DNA of 64,000 nt from Chelydra serpentina (GCA_037349315.1 JBAIAC010000054.1:248001-312000); one strand, 5' to 3'. Positions 15,001 through 33,661 are shown, counted from the first letter of the stretch. A program made the numbers and translations. Notes: generated by a model from the sequence alone, not told the origin.

Positions 15001-18000
15001 CAGACCCGCAATCACAGCTGTACAGCACCCTGCACACCACACCACTCACCCAGCACCCCCTGCCCATAGACCTCCCCACTGCCCACCACCTTCCTACAGA
15101 CCCGCCATCACAGCTGTACAGCACCCTGCACACCACACCGCTCACCCAGCGCCTCCTGCACATAGACCTCCCCACTGCCCACCACCTTCCTACATACCCA
15201 CCATCACAGCTGTACAGCACCCTGCACACCACACCGCTCACCCAGCACCCCCTGCACATAGACCTCCCCACTGCCCACCACCTTCCTACATACCCGCAAT
15301 CACAGCTGTACAGCACCCTGCACACCACACCGCTCACCCAGCACCCCCTGCCCATAGACCTCCCCACTGCCCACCACCTTCCTACAGACCCGCAATCACA
15401 GCTGTACAGCACCCTGCACACCACAGCGCTCACCCAGCACCCCCTGCACATAGACCTCCCCACTGCCCAGCACCTTCCTACAGACCCGCCATCACAGCTG
15501 TACAGCACCCTGCACACCACACCGCTCACCCAACGCCCCCTGCCCCTAGACCTCCCCACTGCCCAGCACCTTCCTACAGACCCGCCATCACAGCTGTACA
15601 GCACCCTGCACAGGACAGCGCTCACCCAGCGCCCCCTGCACATAGACCTCCCCACTGCCCAACACCTTCCTACAGACCCGCAATCACAGCTGTACAGCAC
15701 CCTGCACACCACACCCCTCACCCAGCACTTCCTGCACATAGACCTCCCCACTGCCCAGCACCTTCCTACAGACCCGCCATCACAGCTGTACAGCACCCTG
15801 CACACCACACCGGTCACCCAGCGTCCCCTGCACATAGACCTCCCCACTGCCCACCAGCTTCCTACAGACCGGCCATCACAGCTGTACAGCACCCTGCACA
15901 CCACACCGCTCACCCAGCACCTCCTGCACATAGACCTCCCCACTTCCCACCACCTACCTACAGACCCGCAATCACAGCTGTACAGCTCCCTGCACACCAC
16001 AGTGCTCACCCAGCGCCTCCTGCACATAGACCTCCCCACTGCCCACCACCTTCCTACAGACCCGCAATCACAGCTGTACAGCACCCTGCACACCACAGCG
16101 CTCACCCAGTGCCCCCTGCACATAGACCTCCCCACTGCCCACCACCTTCCTACAGACCGGCCATCACAGCTGTACAGCACCCTGCACACCACAGCGCTCA
16201 CCCAGCACCCCCTGCCCATAGATCTCCCCACTGCCCACCACCCTCCTACAGACCCGCAATCACAGCTGTACAGCTCCCTGCACACCACACCGCTCACCCA
16301 GCACCCTCTGCACATAGACCTCCCCACCGCCCACCACCTTCCTACAGACCCGCCACCACAGCTGTACAGCGCCCTGCACACCACACCGCTCACCCAGCAC
16401 CCCCTGCCCATAGACCTCCTCACTGCCCACCACCTTCCTACAGACCCGCAATCACAGCTGTACAGCACCCTGCACACCACACCGCTCACCCAGCGCCCCC
16501 TGCACATAGACCTCCCCACTGCCCAGCACCTTCCTACAGATCCGCAATCACAGCTGTACAGCACCCTGCACACCACAGCGCTCACCCAGCGCCCCCTGCC
16601 CATAGACCTCCCCACTGCCCACCACCTTCCTACAGACCCGCCACCACAGCTGTACAGCGCCCTGCACAGCACACCGCTCACCCAGCACCTCCTGCACATA
16701 GACCTCCCCACTGCCCACCACCTTCCTACAGACCCGCAATCACAGCAGTACAGCACCCTGCACATCACACCGCTCACCCAGCACCCCCTGCACATAGACC
16801 TCCCCACTGCCCACCCCCTTCCTACAGACCCGCAATCACAGCTGTACAGCACCCTGCACACCACACCGCTCACCCAGCACCCCCTGCACATAGACCTCCC
16901 CACTGCCCACCCCCTTCCTACAGACCCGCAATCACAGCTGTACAGCACCCTGAACACCACACCGCTCACCCAGCGCCCCCTGCACATAGACCTCCCCACT
17001 GCCCACCACCTTCCTGCAGACCCGCAATCACAGCTGTACAGCACCCTGCACACCACACCGCTCACCCAGCGCCCCCTTCACATAGACCTCCCCACTGCCC
17101 ACCCCCTTCCTACAGACCCGCAATCACAGCTGTACAGCACCCTGAACACCACACCGCTCACCCAGCGCCCCCTGCACATAGACCTCCCCACTGCCCACCA
17201 CCTTCCTGCAGACCCGCAATCACAGCTGTACAGCACCCTGCACACCACACCGCTCACCCAGCGCCCCCTTCACATAGACCTCCCCACTGCCCACCACCTT
17301 CCTACAGACCCGCCACCACAGCTGTACAGCACCCTGCACACCACACCGCTCACCCAGCGCCTCCTGCACATAGACCTCCCCATTGCCCACCACATTCCTA
17401 CAGACCCGCAATCACAGCTGTACAGCACCCTGCACTCCACACCGCTCACCCAGCGCCCCCTTCCCTTAGACCTCCCCACTGCCCAGCACCTTCCTACAGA
17501 CCCACAATCACAGCTGTACAGCACCCTGCACACCACACCGCTCAACCAGCGCCTAATGCACATAGACCTCCCCACTGCCCACCACCTTCCTACAGACCCG
17601 CAATCACAGCTGTACAGCACCCTGCACACCACACCACTCACCCAGCACCCCCTGCCCATAGACCTCCCCACTGCCCACCACCTTCCTACAGACCCGCCAT
17701 CACAGCTGTACAGCACCCTGCACACCACACCGCTCACCCAGCACCCCCTGCACATAGACCTCCCCACTGCCCACCACCTTCCTACAGACCCGCAATCACA
17801 GCTGTACAGCACCCTGCACACCACACCGCTCACCCAGCACCCCCTGCCCATAGACCTCCCCACTGCCCACCACCTTCCTACAGACCCGCAATCACAGCTG
17901 TACAGCACCCTGCACACCACAGCGCTCACCCAGCACCCCCTGCACATAGACCTCCCCACTGCCCAGCACCTTCCTACAGACCCGCCATCACAGCTGTACA

Positions 18001-21000
18001 GCACCCTGCACACCACACCGCTCACCCAACGCCCCCTGCCCCTAGACCTCCCCACTGCCCAGCACCTTCCTACAGACCCGCCATCACAGCTGTACAGCAC
18101 CCTGCACAGCACAGCGCTCACCCAGCGCCCCCTGCACATAGACCTCCCCACTGCCCAGCACCTTCCTACAGACCCGCCATCACAGCTGTACAGCACCCTG
18201 CACACCACACCGGTCACCCAGCGTCCCCTGCACATAGACCTCCCCACTGCCCACCACCTTCCTACAGACCGGCCATCACAGCTGTACAGCACCCTGCACA
18301 CCACACCGCTCACCCAGCACCTCCTGCACATAGACCTCCCCACTTCCCACCACCTACCTACAGACCCGCAATCACAGCTGTACAGCTCCCTGCACACCAC
18401 AGTGCTCACCCAGCGCCTCCTGCACATAGACCTCCCCACTGCCCACCACCTTCCTACAGACCCGCAATCACAGCTGTACAGCACCCTGCACACCACAGCG
18501 CTCACCCAGTGCCCCCTGCACATAGACCTCCCCACTGCCCACCACCTTCCTACAGACCGGCCATCACAGCTGTACAGCACCCTGCACACCACAGCGCTCA
18601 CCCAGCACCCCCTGCCCATAGATCTCCCCACTGCCCACCACCCTCCTACAGACCCGCAATCACAGCTGTACAGCTCCCTGCTCACCACACCGCTCACCCA
18701 GCGCCCCCTGCACATAGACCTCCCCACCGCCCACCACCTTCCTACAGATCCGCCACCACAGCTGTACAGCGCCCTGCACACCACACCGCTCACCCAGCAC
18801 CCCCTGCCCATAGACCTCCCCACTGCCCACCACCTTCCTACAGACCCGCCATCACAGCTGTACAGCACCCTGCACACCACACCGCTCACCCAGCACCTCC
18901 TGCCCATAGACCTCCCCACTGCCCACCACCTTCCTACAGACCCGCAATCACAGCTGTACAGCACCCTGCACTCCACACCGCTCACCCAGAGCCCCCTGCA
19001 CATAGACCTCCCCACTGCCCACCCCCTTCCTACAGACCCGCCATCACAGCAGTACAGCACCCTGCACACCACAGTGCTCACCCAGCGCCTCCTGCCCATA
19101 GACCTCCCCACTGCCCAGCACCTTCCTACAGACCCGCAATCACAGCAGTACAGCACCCTGCACATCACACCGCTCACCCAGCACCCCCTGCACATAGACC
19201 TCCCCACTGCCCACCCCCTTCCTACAGACCCGCAATCACAGCTGTACAGCACCCTGAACACCACACCGCTCACCCAGCGCCCCCTGCACATAGACCTCCC
19301 CACTGCCCACCACCTTCCTGCAGACCCGCAATCACAGCTGTACAGCACCCTGCACACCACACCGCTCACCCAGCGCCTCCTGCAAATAGACCTCCCCACT
19401 GCCCACCACCTTCCTACAGACCCGCCATCACAGCTGTACAGCACCCTGCACACCACACCGCTCACCCAGCGCCTCCTGCACATAAACCTCCCCATTGCCC
19501 ACCACATTCCTACAGACCCGCAATCACAGCTGTACAGCACCCTGCACTCCACACCGCTCACCCAGCGCCCCCTGCACATAGACCTCCCCACTGCCCACCA
19601 CCTTCCTACAGACCCGCAATCACAGCTGTACAGCACCCTGCACACCACACCGCTCACCCAGCGCCTCCTGCCCATAGACCTCCCCACTGCCCACCACCTT
19701 CCTACAGACCCGAAATCACAGCTGTACAGCACCCTGCACACCACACCGCTCACCCAGCACCCCCTGCACATAGACCTCCCCACTGCCCACCACCTTCCTA
19801 CAGACCCGCAATCACAGCTGTACAGCACCCTGCACACCACACCGCTCACCTAGTGACCCCTGCACATAGACCTCCCCACTGCCCACCACCCTCCTACAGA
19901 CCCACAATCACAGCTGTACAGCAGCCTGCACTCCACACCGCTCACCCAGCGCCCCCTGCACATAGACCTCCCCACTGCCCAGCACCTTCCTACAGACCTG
20001 CCATCACAGCTGTACAGCACCCTGCACTCCACCCTGCTCACCCAGAGCCCCCTGCACATAGACCTCCCCACTGCCCACCACCTTCCTACAGACCCGCAAT
20101 CACAGCTGTACAGCACCCTGCACACCACACCGCTCACCCAGCACCCCCTGCACATAGACCTCCCCACCGCCCACCACCTTCCTACAGACCCGCCACCACA
20201 GCTGTACAGCACCCTGCACACCACACCGCTCACCCAGCACCCCCTGCCCATAGACCTCCTCACTGCCCACCACCTTCCTACAGACCCGCAATCACAGCTG
20301 TACAGCACCCTGCACACCACACCGCTCACCCAGCGCCCCCTGCACATAGACCTCCCCACTGCCCAGCACCTTCCTACAGACCCGCAATCACAGCTGTACA
20401 GCGCCCTGCACAGCACACCGCTCACCCAGCACCTCCTGCCCATAGACCTCCCCACTGCCCACCACCTTCCTACAGACCCGCCATCACAGCAGTACAGCAC
20501 CCTGCACACCACAGCGCTCACCCAGCGCCTCCTGCCCATACACCTCCCCACTGCCCAGCACCTTCCTACAGACCCGCAATCACAGCAGTACAGCACCCTG
20601 CACATCACACCGCTCACCCAGCACCCCCTGCACATAGACCTCCCCACTGCCCACCCCCTTCCTACAGACCCGCAATCACAGCTGTACAGCACCCTGCACA
20701 CCACACCGCTCACCCAGCGCCTCCTGCACATAGACCTCCCCACTGCCCACCCCCTTCCTACAGACCCGCAATCACAGCTGTACAGCACCCTGCACTCCAC
20801 ACCGCTCACCCAGCACCCCCTGCACATAGACCTCCGCACTGCCCACCACCTTCCTACAGACCCGCCACCACAGCTGTACAGCACCCTGCACACCACACCG
20901 CTCACCCAGCACCCCCTGCACATAGACCTCCCCACTGCCCACCACCTTCCTGCAGACCCGCAATCACAGCTGTACAGCACCCTGCACACCACACCGCTCA

Positions 21001-24000
21001 CCCAGCGCCCCCTTCACATAGACCTCCCCACTGCCCACCCCCTTCCTACAGACCCGCAATCACAGCTGTACAGCACCCTGAACACCACACCGCTCACCCA
21101 GCGCCCCCTGCACATAGACCTCCCCACTGCCCACCACCTTCCTACAGACCCGCCACCACAGCTGTACAGCACCCTGCACACCACACCGCTCACCCAGCGC
21201 CTCCTGCACATAGACCTCCCCATTGCCCACCACATTCCTACAGACCCGCAATCACAGCTGTACAGCACCCTGCACTCCACACCGCTCACCCAGCGCCCCC
21301 TTCCCTTAGACCTCCCCACTGCCCAGCACCTTCCTACAGACCCACAATCACAGCTGTACAGCACCCTGCACACCACACCGCTCAACCAGCGCCTAATGCA
21401 CATAGACCTCCCCACTGCCCACCACCTTCCTACAGACCCGCAATCACAGCTGTACAGCACCCTGCACACCACACCACTCACCCAGCACCCCCTGCCCATA
21501 GACCTCCCCACTGCCCACCACCTTCCTACAGACCCGCCATCACAGCTGTACAGCACCCTGCACACCACACCGCTCACCCAGCGCCTCCTGCACATAGACC
21601 TCCCCACTGCCCACCACCTTCCTACATACCCACCATCACAGCTGTACAGCACCCTGCACACCACACCGCTCACCCAGCACCCCCTGCACATAGACCTCCC
21701 CACTGCCCACCACCTTCCTACATACCCGCAATCACAGCTGTACAGCACCCTGCACACCACACCGCTCACCCAGCACCCCCTGCCCATAGACCTCCCCACT
21801 GCCCACCACCTTCCTACAGACCCGCAATCACAGCTGTACAGCACCCTGCACACCACACCGCTCACCCAGCACCCCCTGCACATAGACCTCCCCACTGCCC
21901 AGCACCTTCCTACAGACCCGCCATCACAGCTGTACAGCACCCTGCACACCACACCGCTCACCCAACGCCCCCTGCCCCTAGACCTCCCCACTGCCCAGCA
22001 CCTTCCTACAGACCCGCCATCACAGCTGTACAGCACCCTGCACAGGACAGCGCTCACCCAGCGCCCCCTGCACATAGACCTCCCCACTGCCCAACACCTT
22101 CCTACAGACCCGCAATCACAGCTGTACAGCACCCTGCACACCACACCCCTCACCCAGCACTTCCTGCACATAGACCTCCCCACTGCCCAGCACCTTCCTA
22201 CAGACCCGCCATCACAGCTGTACAGCACCCTGCACACCACACCGGTCACCCAGCGTCCCCTGCACATAGACCTCCCCACTGCCCACCACCTTCCTACAGA
22301 CCGGCCATCACAGCTGTACAGCACCCTGCACACCACACCGCTCACCCAGCACCTCCTGCACATAGACCTCCCCACTTCCCACCACCTACCTACAGACCCG
22401 CAATCACAGCTGTACAGCTCCCTGCACACCACAGTGCTCACCCAGCGCCTCCTGCACATAGACCTCCCCACTGCCCACCACCTTCCTACAGACCCGCAAT
22501 CACAGCTGTACAGCACCCTGCACACCACAGCGCTCACCCAGTGCCCCCTGCACATAGACCTCCCCACTGCCCACCAGCTTCCTACAGACCGGCCATCACA
22601 GCTGTACAGCACCCTGCACACCACAGCGCTCACCCAGCACCCCCTGCCCATAGATCTCCCCACTGCCCACCACCCTCCTACAGACCCGCAATCACAGCTG
22701 TACAGCTCCCTGCACACCACACCGCTCACCCAGCACCCTCTGCACATAGACCTCCCCACCGCCCACCACCTTCCTACAGACCCGCCACCACAGCTGTACA
22801 GCGCCCTGCACACCACACCGCTCACCCAGCACCCCCTGCCCATAGACCTCCTCACTGCCCACCACCTTCCTACAGACCCGCCATCACAGCTGTACAGCAC
22901 CCTGCACACCACAGCGCTCACCCAGCGCCTCCTGCCCATAGACCTCCCCACTGCCCACCACCTTCCTACAGACCCGCAATCACAGCTGTACAGCACCCTG
23001 CACACCACACCGCTCACCCAGCACCTCCTGCCCATAGACCTCCCCACTGCCCACCCCCTTCCTACAGACCCGCCATCACAGCAGTACAGCACCCTGCACA
23101 CCACAGTGCTCACCCAGCGCCTCCTGCCCATAGACCTCCCCACTGCCCAGCACCTTCCTACAGACCCGCAATCACAGCAGTACAGCACCCTGCACATCAC
23201 ACCGCTCACCCAGCACCCCCTGCACATAGACCTCCCCACTGCCCACCCCCTTCCTACAGACCCGCAATCACAGCTGTACAGCACCCTGAACACCACACCG
23301 CTCACCCAGCGCCCCCTGCACATAGACCTCCCCACTGCCCACCACCTTCCTGCAGACCCGCAATCACAGCTGTACAGCACCCTGCACACCACACCGCTCA
23401 CCCAGCGCCTCCTGCAAATAGACCTCCCCACTGCCCACCACCTTCCTACAGACCCGCCATCACAGCTGTACAGCACCCTGCACACCACACCGCTCACCCA
23501 GCGCCTCCTGCACATAAACCTCCCCATTGCCCACCACATTCCTACAGACCCGCAATCACAGCTGTACAGCACCCTGCACTCCACACCGCTCACCCAGCGC
23601 CCCCTTCCCTTAGACCTCCCCACTGCCCAGCACCTTCCTACAGACCCGCAATCATAGCTGTACAGCACCCTGCACACCACACTGCTCACCCAGCGCCCCC
23701 TGCCCATAGACCTCCCCACTGCCCAGCACCTTCCTACAGACCCGCAATCACAGCTGTACAGCACCCTGCACACCACACCGCTCGCCCAGCACCCCCTGCA
23801 CATAAACCTCCCCACTGCCCAGCACCTTCCTACAGACCCGCAATCACAGCAGTACAGCACCCTGCACTCCACACCGCTCACCCAGCGCCCCCTGCACATA
23901 GACCTCCCCACTGCCCACCACCTTCCTACAGACCCGCAATCACAGCTGTACAGCACCCTGCACACCACACCGCTCACCCAGCGCCTCCTGCCCATAGACC

Positions 24001-26262
24001 TCCCCACTGCCCACCACCTTCCTACAGACCCGAAATCACAGCTGTACAGCACCCTGCACACCACACCGCTCACCCAGCACCCCCTGCACATAGACCTCCC
24101 CACTGCCCACCACCTTCCTACAGACCCGCAATCACAGCTGTACAGCACCCTGCACACCACACCGCTCACCTAGTGACCCCTGCACATAGACCTCCCCACT
24201 GCCCACCACCCTCCTACAGACCCACAATCACAGCTGTACAGCAGCCTGCACTCCACACCGCTCACCCAGCGCCCCCTGCACATAGACCTCCCCACTGCCC
24301 AGCACCTTCCTACAGACCCGCCATCACAGCTGTACAGCACCCTGCACTCCACCCTGCTCACCCAGAGCCCCCTGCACATAGACCTCCCCACTGCCCACCA
24401 CCTTCCTACAGACCCGCAATCACAGCTGTACAGCACCCTGCACACCACACCGCTCACCCAGCGTCCCCTGCACATAGACCTCCCCACTGCCCAGCACCTT
24501 CCTACAGACCCGCCACCACAGCTGTACAGCACCCTGCACACCACAGCGCTCACCCAGCGCCTCCTGCCCATAGACCTCCCCACTGCCCAGCACCTTCCTA
24601 CAGACCCGCCACCACAGCTGTACAGCACCCTGCACACCACACCGCTCACCCAGCGCCCCCTGCACATAGACCTCCCCACTGCCCACCACCTTCCTACAGA
24701 CCCGCCACCACAGCTGTACAGCACCCTGCACACCACACCGCTCACCCAGCGCCCCCTGCACATAGACCTCCCCACTGCCCACCACCTTCCTACAGACCCG
24801 CAATCACATCTGTACAGCACCCTGCACACCACACCGCTCACCCAGCGTCCCCTGCACATAGACCTCCCCACTGCCCAGCACCTTCCTACAGACCCGCCAC
24901 CACAGCTGTACAGCACCCTGCACACCACACCGCTCACCCAGCGCCCCCTGCACATAGACCTCCCCACTGCCCACCACCTTCCTACAGACCCGCAATCACA
25001 GCTGTACAGCACCCTGCACACCACAGCGCTCACCCAGTGACCCCTGCACATAGACCTCCCCACTGCCCACCACCTTCCTACAGACCCGCAATCACAGCTG
25101 TACAGCACCCTGCACACCACACCACTCACCCAGCGCCTCCTGCCCATAGACGTCCCCACTGCCCACCACCTTCCTACAGACCCGCAATCACAGCTGTACA
25201 GCACCCTGCACTCCACACTGCTCACCCAGAGCCCCATGCACATAGACCTCCCCACTGCCCACCACCTTCCTACAGACCCGCCATCACAGCTGTACAGCAC
25301 CCTGCACACCACAGCGCTCACCCAGCACCCCCTGCACATAGACCTCCCCACCACCCACCACCTTCCTGCAGACCCACAATCACAGCTGTACAGCACCCTG
25401 CACACCACAGCGCTCACCCAGCACCCCCTGCACATAGACCTCCCCACTGCCCACCACCTTCCTACAGACCCGCAATCACAGCTGTACAGCACCCTGCACA
25501 CCACACCGCTCACCCAGCGCCCCCTGCACATAGACCTCCCCACTGCCCACCCCCTTCCTACAGACCTGCCATCACAGCTGTACAGCACCCTGCACACCAC
25601 ACCGCTCACCCAGCGCCCCCTGCACATAGACCTCCCCACTGCCCACCACCTTCCTACAGACCCGCAATCACAGCTGTACAGCACCCTGCACTCCACACCG
25701 CTCACCCAGCGCCCCCTGCACATAGACCTCCCCACTGCCCACCACCTTCCTACAGACCCGCAATCACAGCTGTACAGCACCCTGCACTCCACACCGCTCA
25801 CCCAGCGCCCCCTTCACATAGACCTCCCCACTGCCCACCACCTTCCTGCAGACCCGCAATCACAGCTGTACAGCACCCTGCACACCACACCGCTCACCCA
25901 GCACCCCCTGCCCATAGACCTCCCCACTGCCCACCACCTTCCTACAGACCCGCCATCACAGCTGTACAGCACCCTGCACTCCACACCGCTCACCCAGCGC
26001 CTGCTGCCCATAGACCTCCCCACTGCCCACCACCTTCCTACAGACCCGCCATCACAGCTGCACAGCACCCTGCACTCCACACCGCTCACCCAGCGTCCCC
26101 TGCACATAGACCTCCCCACTGCCCACCACCTTCCTACAGACCCGCCATCACAGCTGTACAGCTCCCTGCACACCACAGCGCTCACCCAGCGCCCCCTGCC
26201 CATAGACCTCCTCACTGCCCACCACCTTCCTACAGACCCGCCATCACAGCTGCACAGCACCC
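1..26262. repeat. Giant 96-bp satellite/minisatellite array (about 273 units)
   Basis: The whole stretch is head-to-tail copies of a 96-bp unit. Recognisable pieces of each unit, in order, are CACATAGACCTCCCC, TTCCTACAGACCCGC, AATCACAGCTGTACAGC, ACCCTGCACACC and CGCTCACCCAGCG. The AGA of the CATAGA motif lies at 5 in the first unit and at 26204 in the last. The difference, 26199, equals 273 x 96 minus 9, so the only net length change is one 9-bp deletion near 5770. The + strand is C-rich and G-poor. Units differ by substitutions, several at CpG positions (CAGCG/CAGCA, CACCG/CACCA). The left end lies outside the window. The right end is sharp, inside a unit, just before ATATTCGTGAGG. It probably occupies the WDR31 intron upstream of the exon at 26535. 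I do not recognise the unit as a named satellite. Confidence 0.97.
11150..24250. repeat. Re-duplicated multi-unit blocks inside the array
   Basis: Rare variants recur at multiples of 96 bp. The variant CTCAACCAGCGCCTAATG occurs at 11301, 14949, 17541 and 21381, spaced 38, 27 and 40 units. The variant CTCACCTAGTGACCCCTG occurs at 13605, 19845 and 24165, spaced 65 and 45 units. The interval between the two variants is 24 units in two of the copies (11301 to 13605 and 17541 to 19845) and 29 in a third (21381 to 24165). Around these markers the order of other unit variants is also conserved. This is segmental amplification of blocks of dozens of units by unequal exchange, not a strict fixed-length higher-order repeat. 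Confidence 0.85.
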
Positions 26263-27843
<1,581 letters not shown>

Positions 27844-27985
27844 GATCTGGGACAGCCGGGAGCTGCAGGTGGCCCATAGGTTCCCGGTAAAGCAGTATAT
27901 TCAGACCTACTGTGATGTAAGCCAGGATGGCCGGTACTGCATCAGCAGCAGCAATGGCTTTGGTGGGGAGGGCTGCGAAGCCACA
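27844..27985 (+). CDS. WDR31: WDR31 internal exon (142 bp)
   Basis: Starts after CCTTCCAG and ends GCCACA|GTGAGT. The first base completes an Arg codon, then 47 codons follow. They begin [17 protein letters not shown] and end with a glycine-rich [11 protein letters not shown] segment, which I recognise as WDR31. The Trp-Asp of IWD closes one WD blade, and the following HIQTY-like region begins the next. WDR31 is a seven-bladed beta-propeller scaffold protein linked in the literature to cilia; that role is family knowledge, not visible here. The exon ends on a codon boundary and the next one starts on one. Confidence 0.9.
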
Positions 27986-28167
27986 GTGAGTTTTCTGTCT
28001 AGGCAGCAAATTGCTGCTTGTTCTAGACCTCTCCAGAAATTGATACCTATAGACAGTAACCTGTCTAGCAGGCAGCAGGGCTCAGCGGGTTCACCTTGGC
28101 GCTCTGAGAGCAATCCTGCCAGGAAGTGCACTGGACTGGCTTTAGCCTTGGTATTACCTGTCCCTCA

Positions 28168-29084
28168 CCAAAGGCTGTTACGTAAATTAAGTTGCCATGG
28201 GATAAGAGGGAAGATCCTTTCATGGATTGAGAACTGGTTAAAAGACAGGGAACAAAGGGTAGGAATAAATGGTAAATTTTCAGGATGGAGAGGGGTAACT
28301 AGTGGTGTTCCCCAAGGGTCAGTCCTAGGACCAATCCTATTCAACTTATTGATAAATGATTTGGAAGAAGGGGTAAACAGTGAGGTGGCAAAGTTTGCAG
28401 ATGATACTAAACTGCTCAAGATAGTTAAGACCAAACAGACTGTGAAGAACTTCAAAAAGATCTCAGAAAACTAAGTGATTGGGCAACAAAATGGCAAATG
28501 AAATTTAATGTGGATAAATGTAAAGTAATGTACATTGGAAAAAATAACCCCAACTATACATACAATATGATGGGGGCTAATTTAGCTACAACTAATCAGG
28601 AAAGATTTCTTGGAGCCATCATGGATAGTTCTCTGAAGACGTCCACGCAGTGTGCAGCAGCAGTCAAAAAAGCAAACAAGATGTTAGAATAATTTTAAAA
28701 GGGATAGAGAATAAGACACAGAATATCTTATTGCCCTTATATGAATCCATGGTGCACCCACATCTTGAATACTGCATACAGATGTGGTCTTCTCATCTCA
28801 AAAAAGATATACTGGCATTAGAAAAGGTTCAGAGAAGGGCAACCAAAATGATTAGGGGTTTGGAACAGGTCCCATATGAGGAGAGATTAAAGAGACTAGG
28901 ACTTTTCAGCTTGGAAAAGAGGAGACTAAGGGGGAATATGATAGAGGTCTATAAAATCATGAGTGGTGTGGAGAAACTGAAAAAGGAAGTGTTATTTACT
29001 TGTTCCCATAATATAAGAACTAGGGGCCACCAAATGAAATTAATGGGCAGCAGATTTAAAACAAATAAAAGGAAGTTTTTGAGT
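28168..29084 (+). mobile_element. CR1-like LINE fragment (reverse transcriptase C-terminal half), decayed
   Basis: In the intron, sense-strand LINE sequence encodes the end of a reverse transcriptase. It shows WIENWLKDR, then [14 protein letters not shown], then the catalytic FADDTKL. After a frameshift near 28470 it continues with thumb-like motifs such as [11 protein letters not shown] and [11 protein letters not shown] to about 29080. The amino-terminal half and the 3' UTR are both missing. It is more diverged than the CR1 copies at 30490 and 39256, so it is an older insertion or another subfamily. Confidence 0.85.
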
Positions 29085-29590
29085 TTTTGGCTAACTGTTC
29101 TTCAAACTCCTTTTTGTCTTTTCTTACTACATTTTTACACTTAATTTGGCAGTGTTTATGCTCCTTTCTATATACCTCACTAGGATTTGTCTTCCACTTT
29201 TTAAAAGATGCCTTTTTATCTCTCACTGCTTCTTTTACATGGTTGGTAAGCCACAGTGGCTCTTTTTTAGTTCTTTTACTGTGTTTTTTAATTTGGAGTA
29301 TACATTTAAGTTGAGCCTCTATTATGGTGTCTTGGAAAAGTGTCCATGCAGCTTGCAGGGATTTCACTCTAGTCAGTTTAAGTGTAGTAGCCGTGTTAGT
29401 CTGTGTCAGCAAAACGAAAATAAGAAAGAAAAACTTGTAGCACCTTAGAGACTAACAAATTTATTTCAGCATAAGCTTTCGTGGGTATTAACCCACGAAA
29501 GCTTATACTCTAGTCAGTGTACCTTTTAATTTCTGTTTAACTAACCCCCTCATTTTTGCAGTTTCCCTTGCTGAAATTAAATGCCACAGT
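29085..29590 (-). mobile_element. CR1-like LINE fragment, opposite strand, interrupted
   Basis: The minus strand encodes the segment of CR1 ORF2 between endonuclease and reverse transcriptase, with RVKSLQAAWTLFQ, KKEPLWLTNHVKEAV and KKASFKKWK motifs. It abuts the plus-strand fragment at about 29085. It is interrupted by a 129-bp insertion at 29378-29506, beyond which the LINE resumes as a degenerate coding segment to about 29590. Confidence 0.75.
29378..29506. mobile_element. Short interspersed element with terminal 16-bp inverted repeat and 12-bp target duplication
   Basis: A 129-bp insertion flanked by perfect copies of ACTCTAGTCAGT at 29366-29377 and 29507-29518. It contains the phrase GTGTTAGTCTGTGTCAGC and the phrase CACCTTAGAGACTAACAAAT, both familiar from a high-copy turtle repeat. 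It ends in a perfect hairpin with arms 29471-29486 and 29491-29506 around ATTA. The 12-bp duplication fits target-primed insertion better than a DNA transposon. I cannot place its class with certainty. Confidence 0.8.
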
Positions 29591-33573
<3,983 letters not shown>

Positions 33574-33661
33574 CTAGGAGGGACCATGTATTGACGGGGT
33601 GTTAAAACGTTCCTCTTTATTCCTCTCAGATGGTTGGTGATGTGCTACTGAGCCTTTATCC

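Noticed and set aside
14678..24169. Long minus-strand frames encoding SCDCGSVGRWWAVGRSMC-type repeats
   Set aside because: Shadow of the same repeat on the G-rich strand; no start context or coding evidence.
1..26262. CRISPR array
   Set aside because: Regular spacing but no alternation of constant repeats and unrelated spacers; the whole 96 bp repeats, and the DNA is vertebrate.
1..26262. G-quadruplex array on the minus strand
   Set aside because: GGG runs occur in every unit but are mostly separated by about 18-20 bases, so a stable quadruplex is doubtful.
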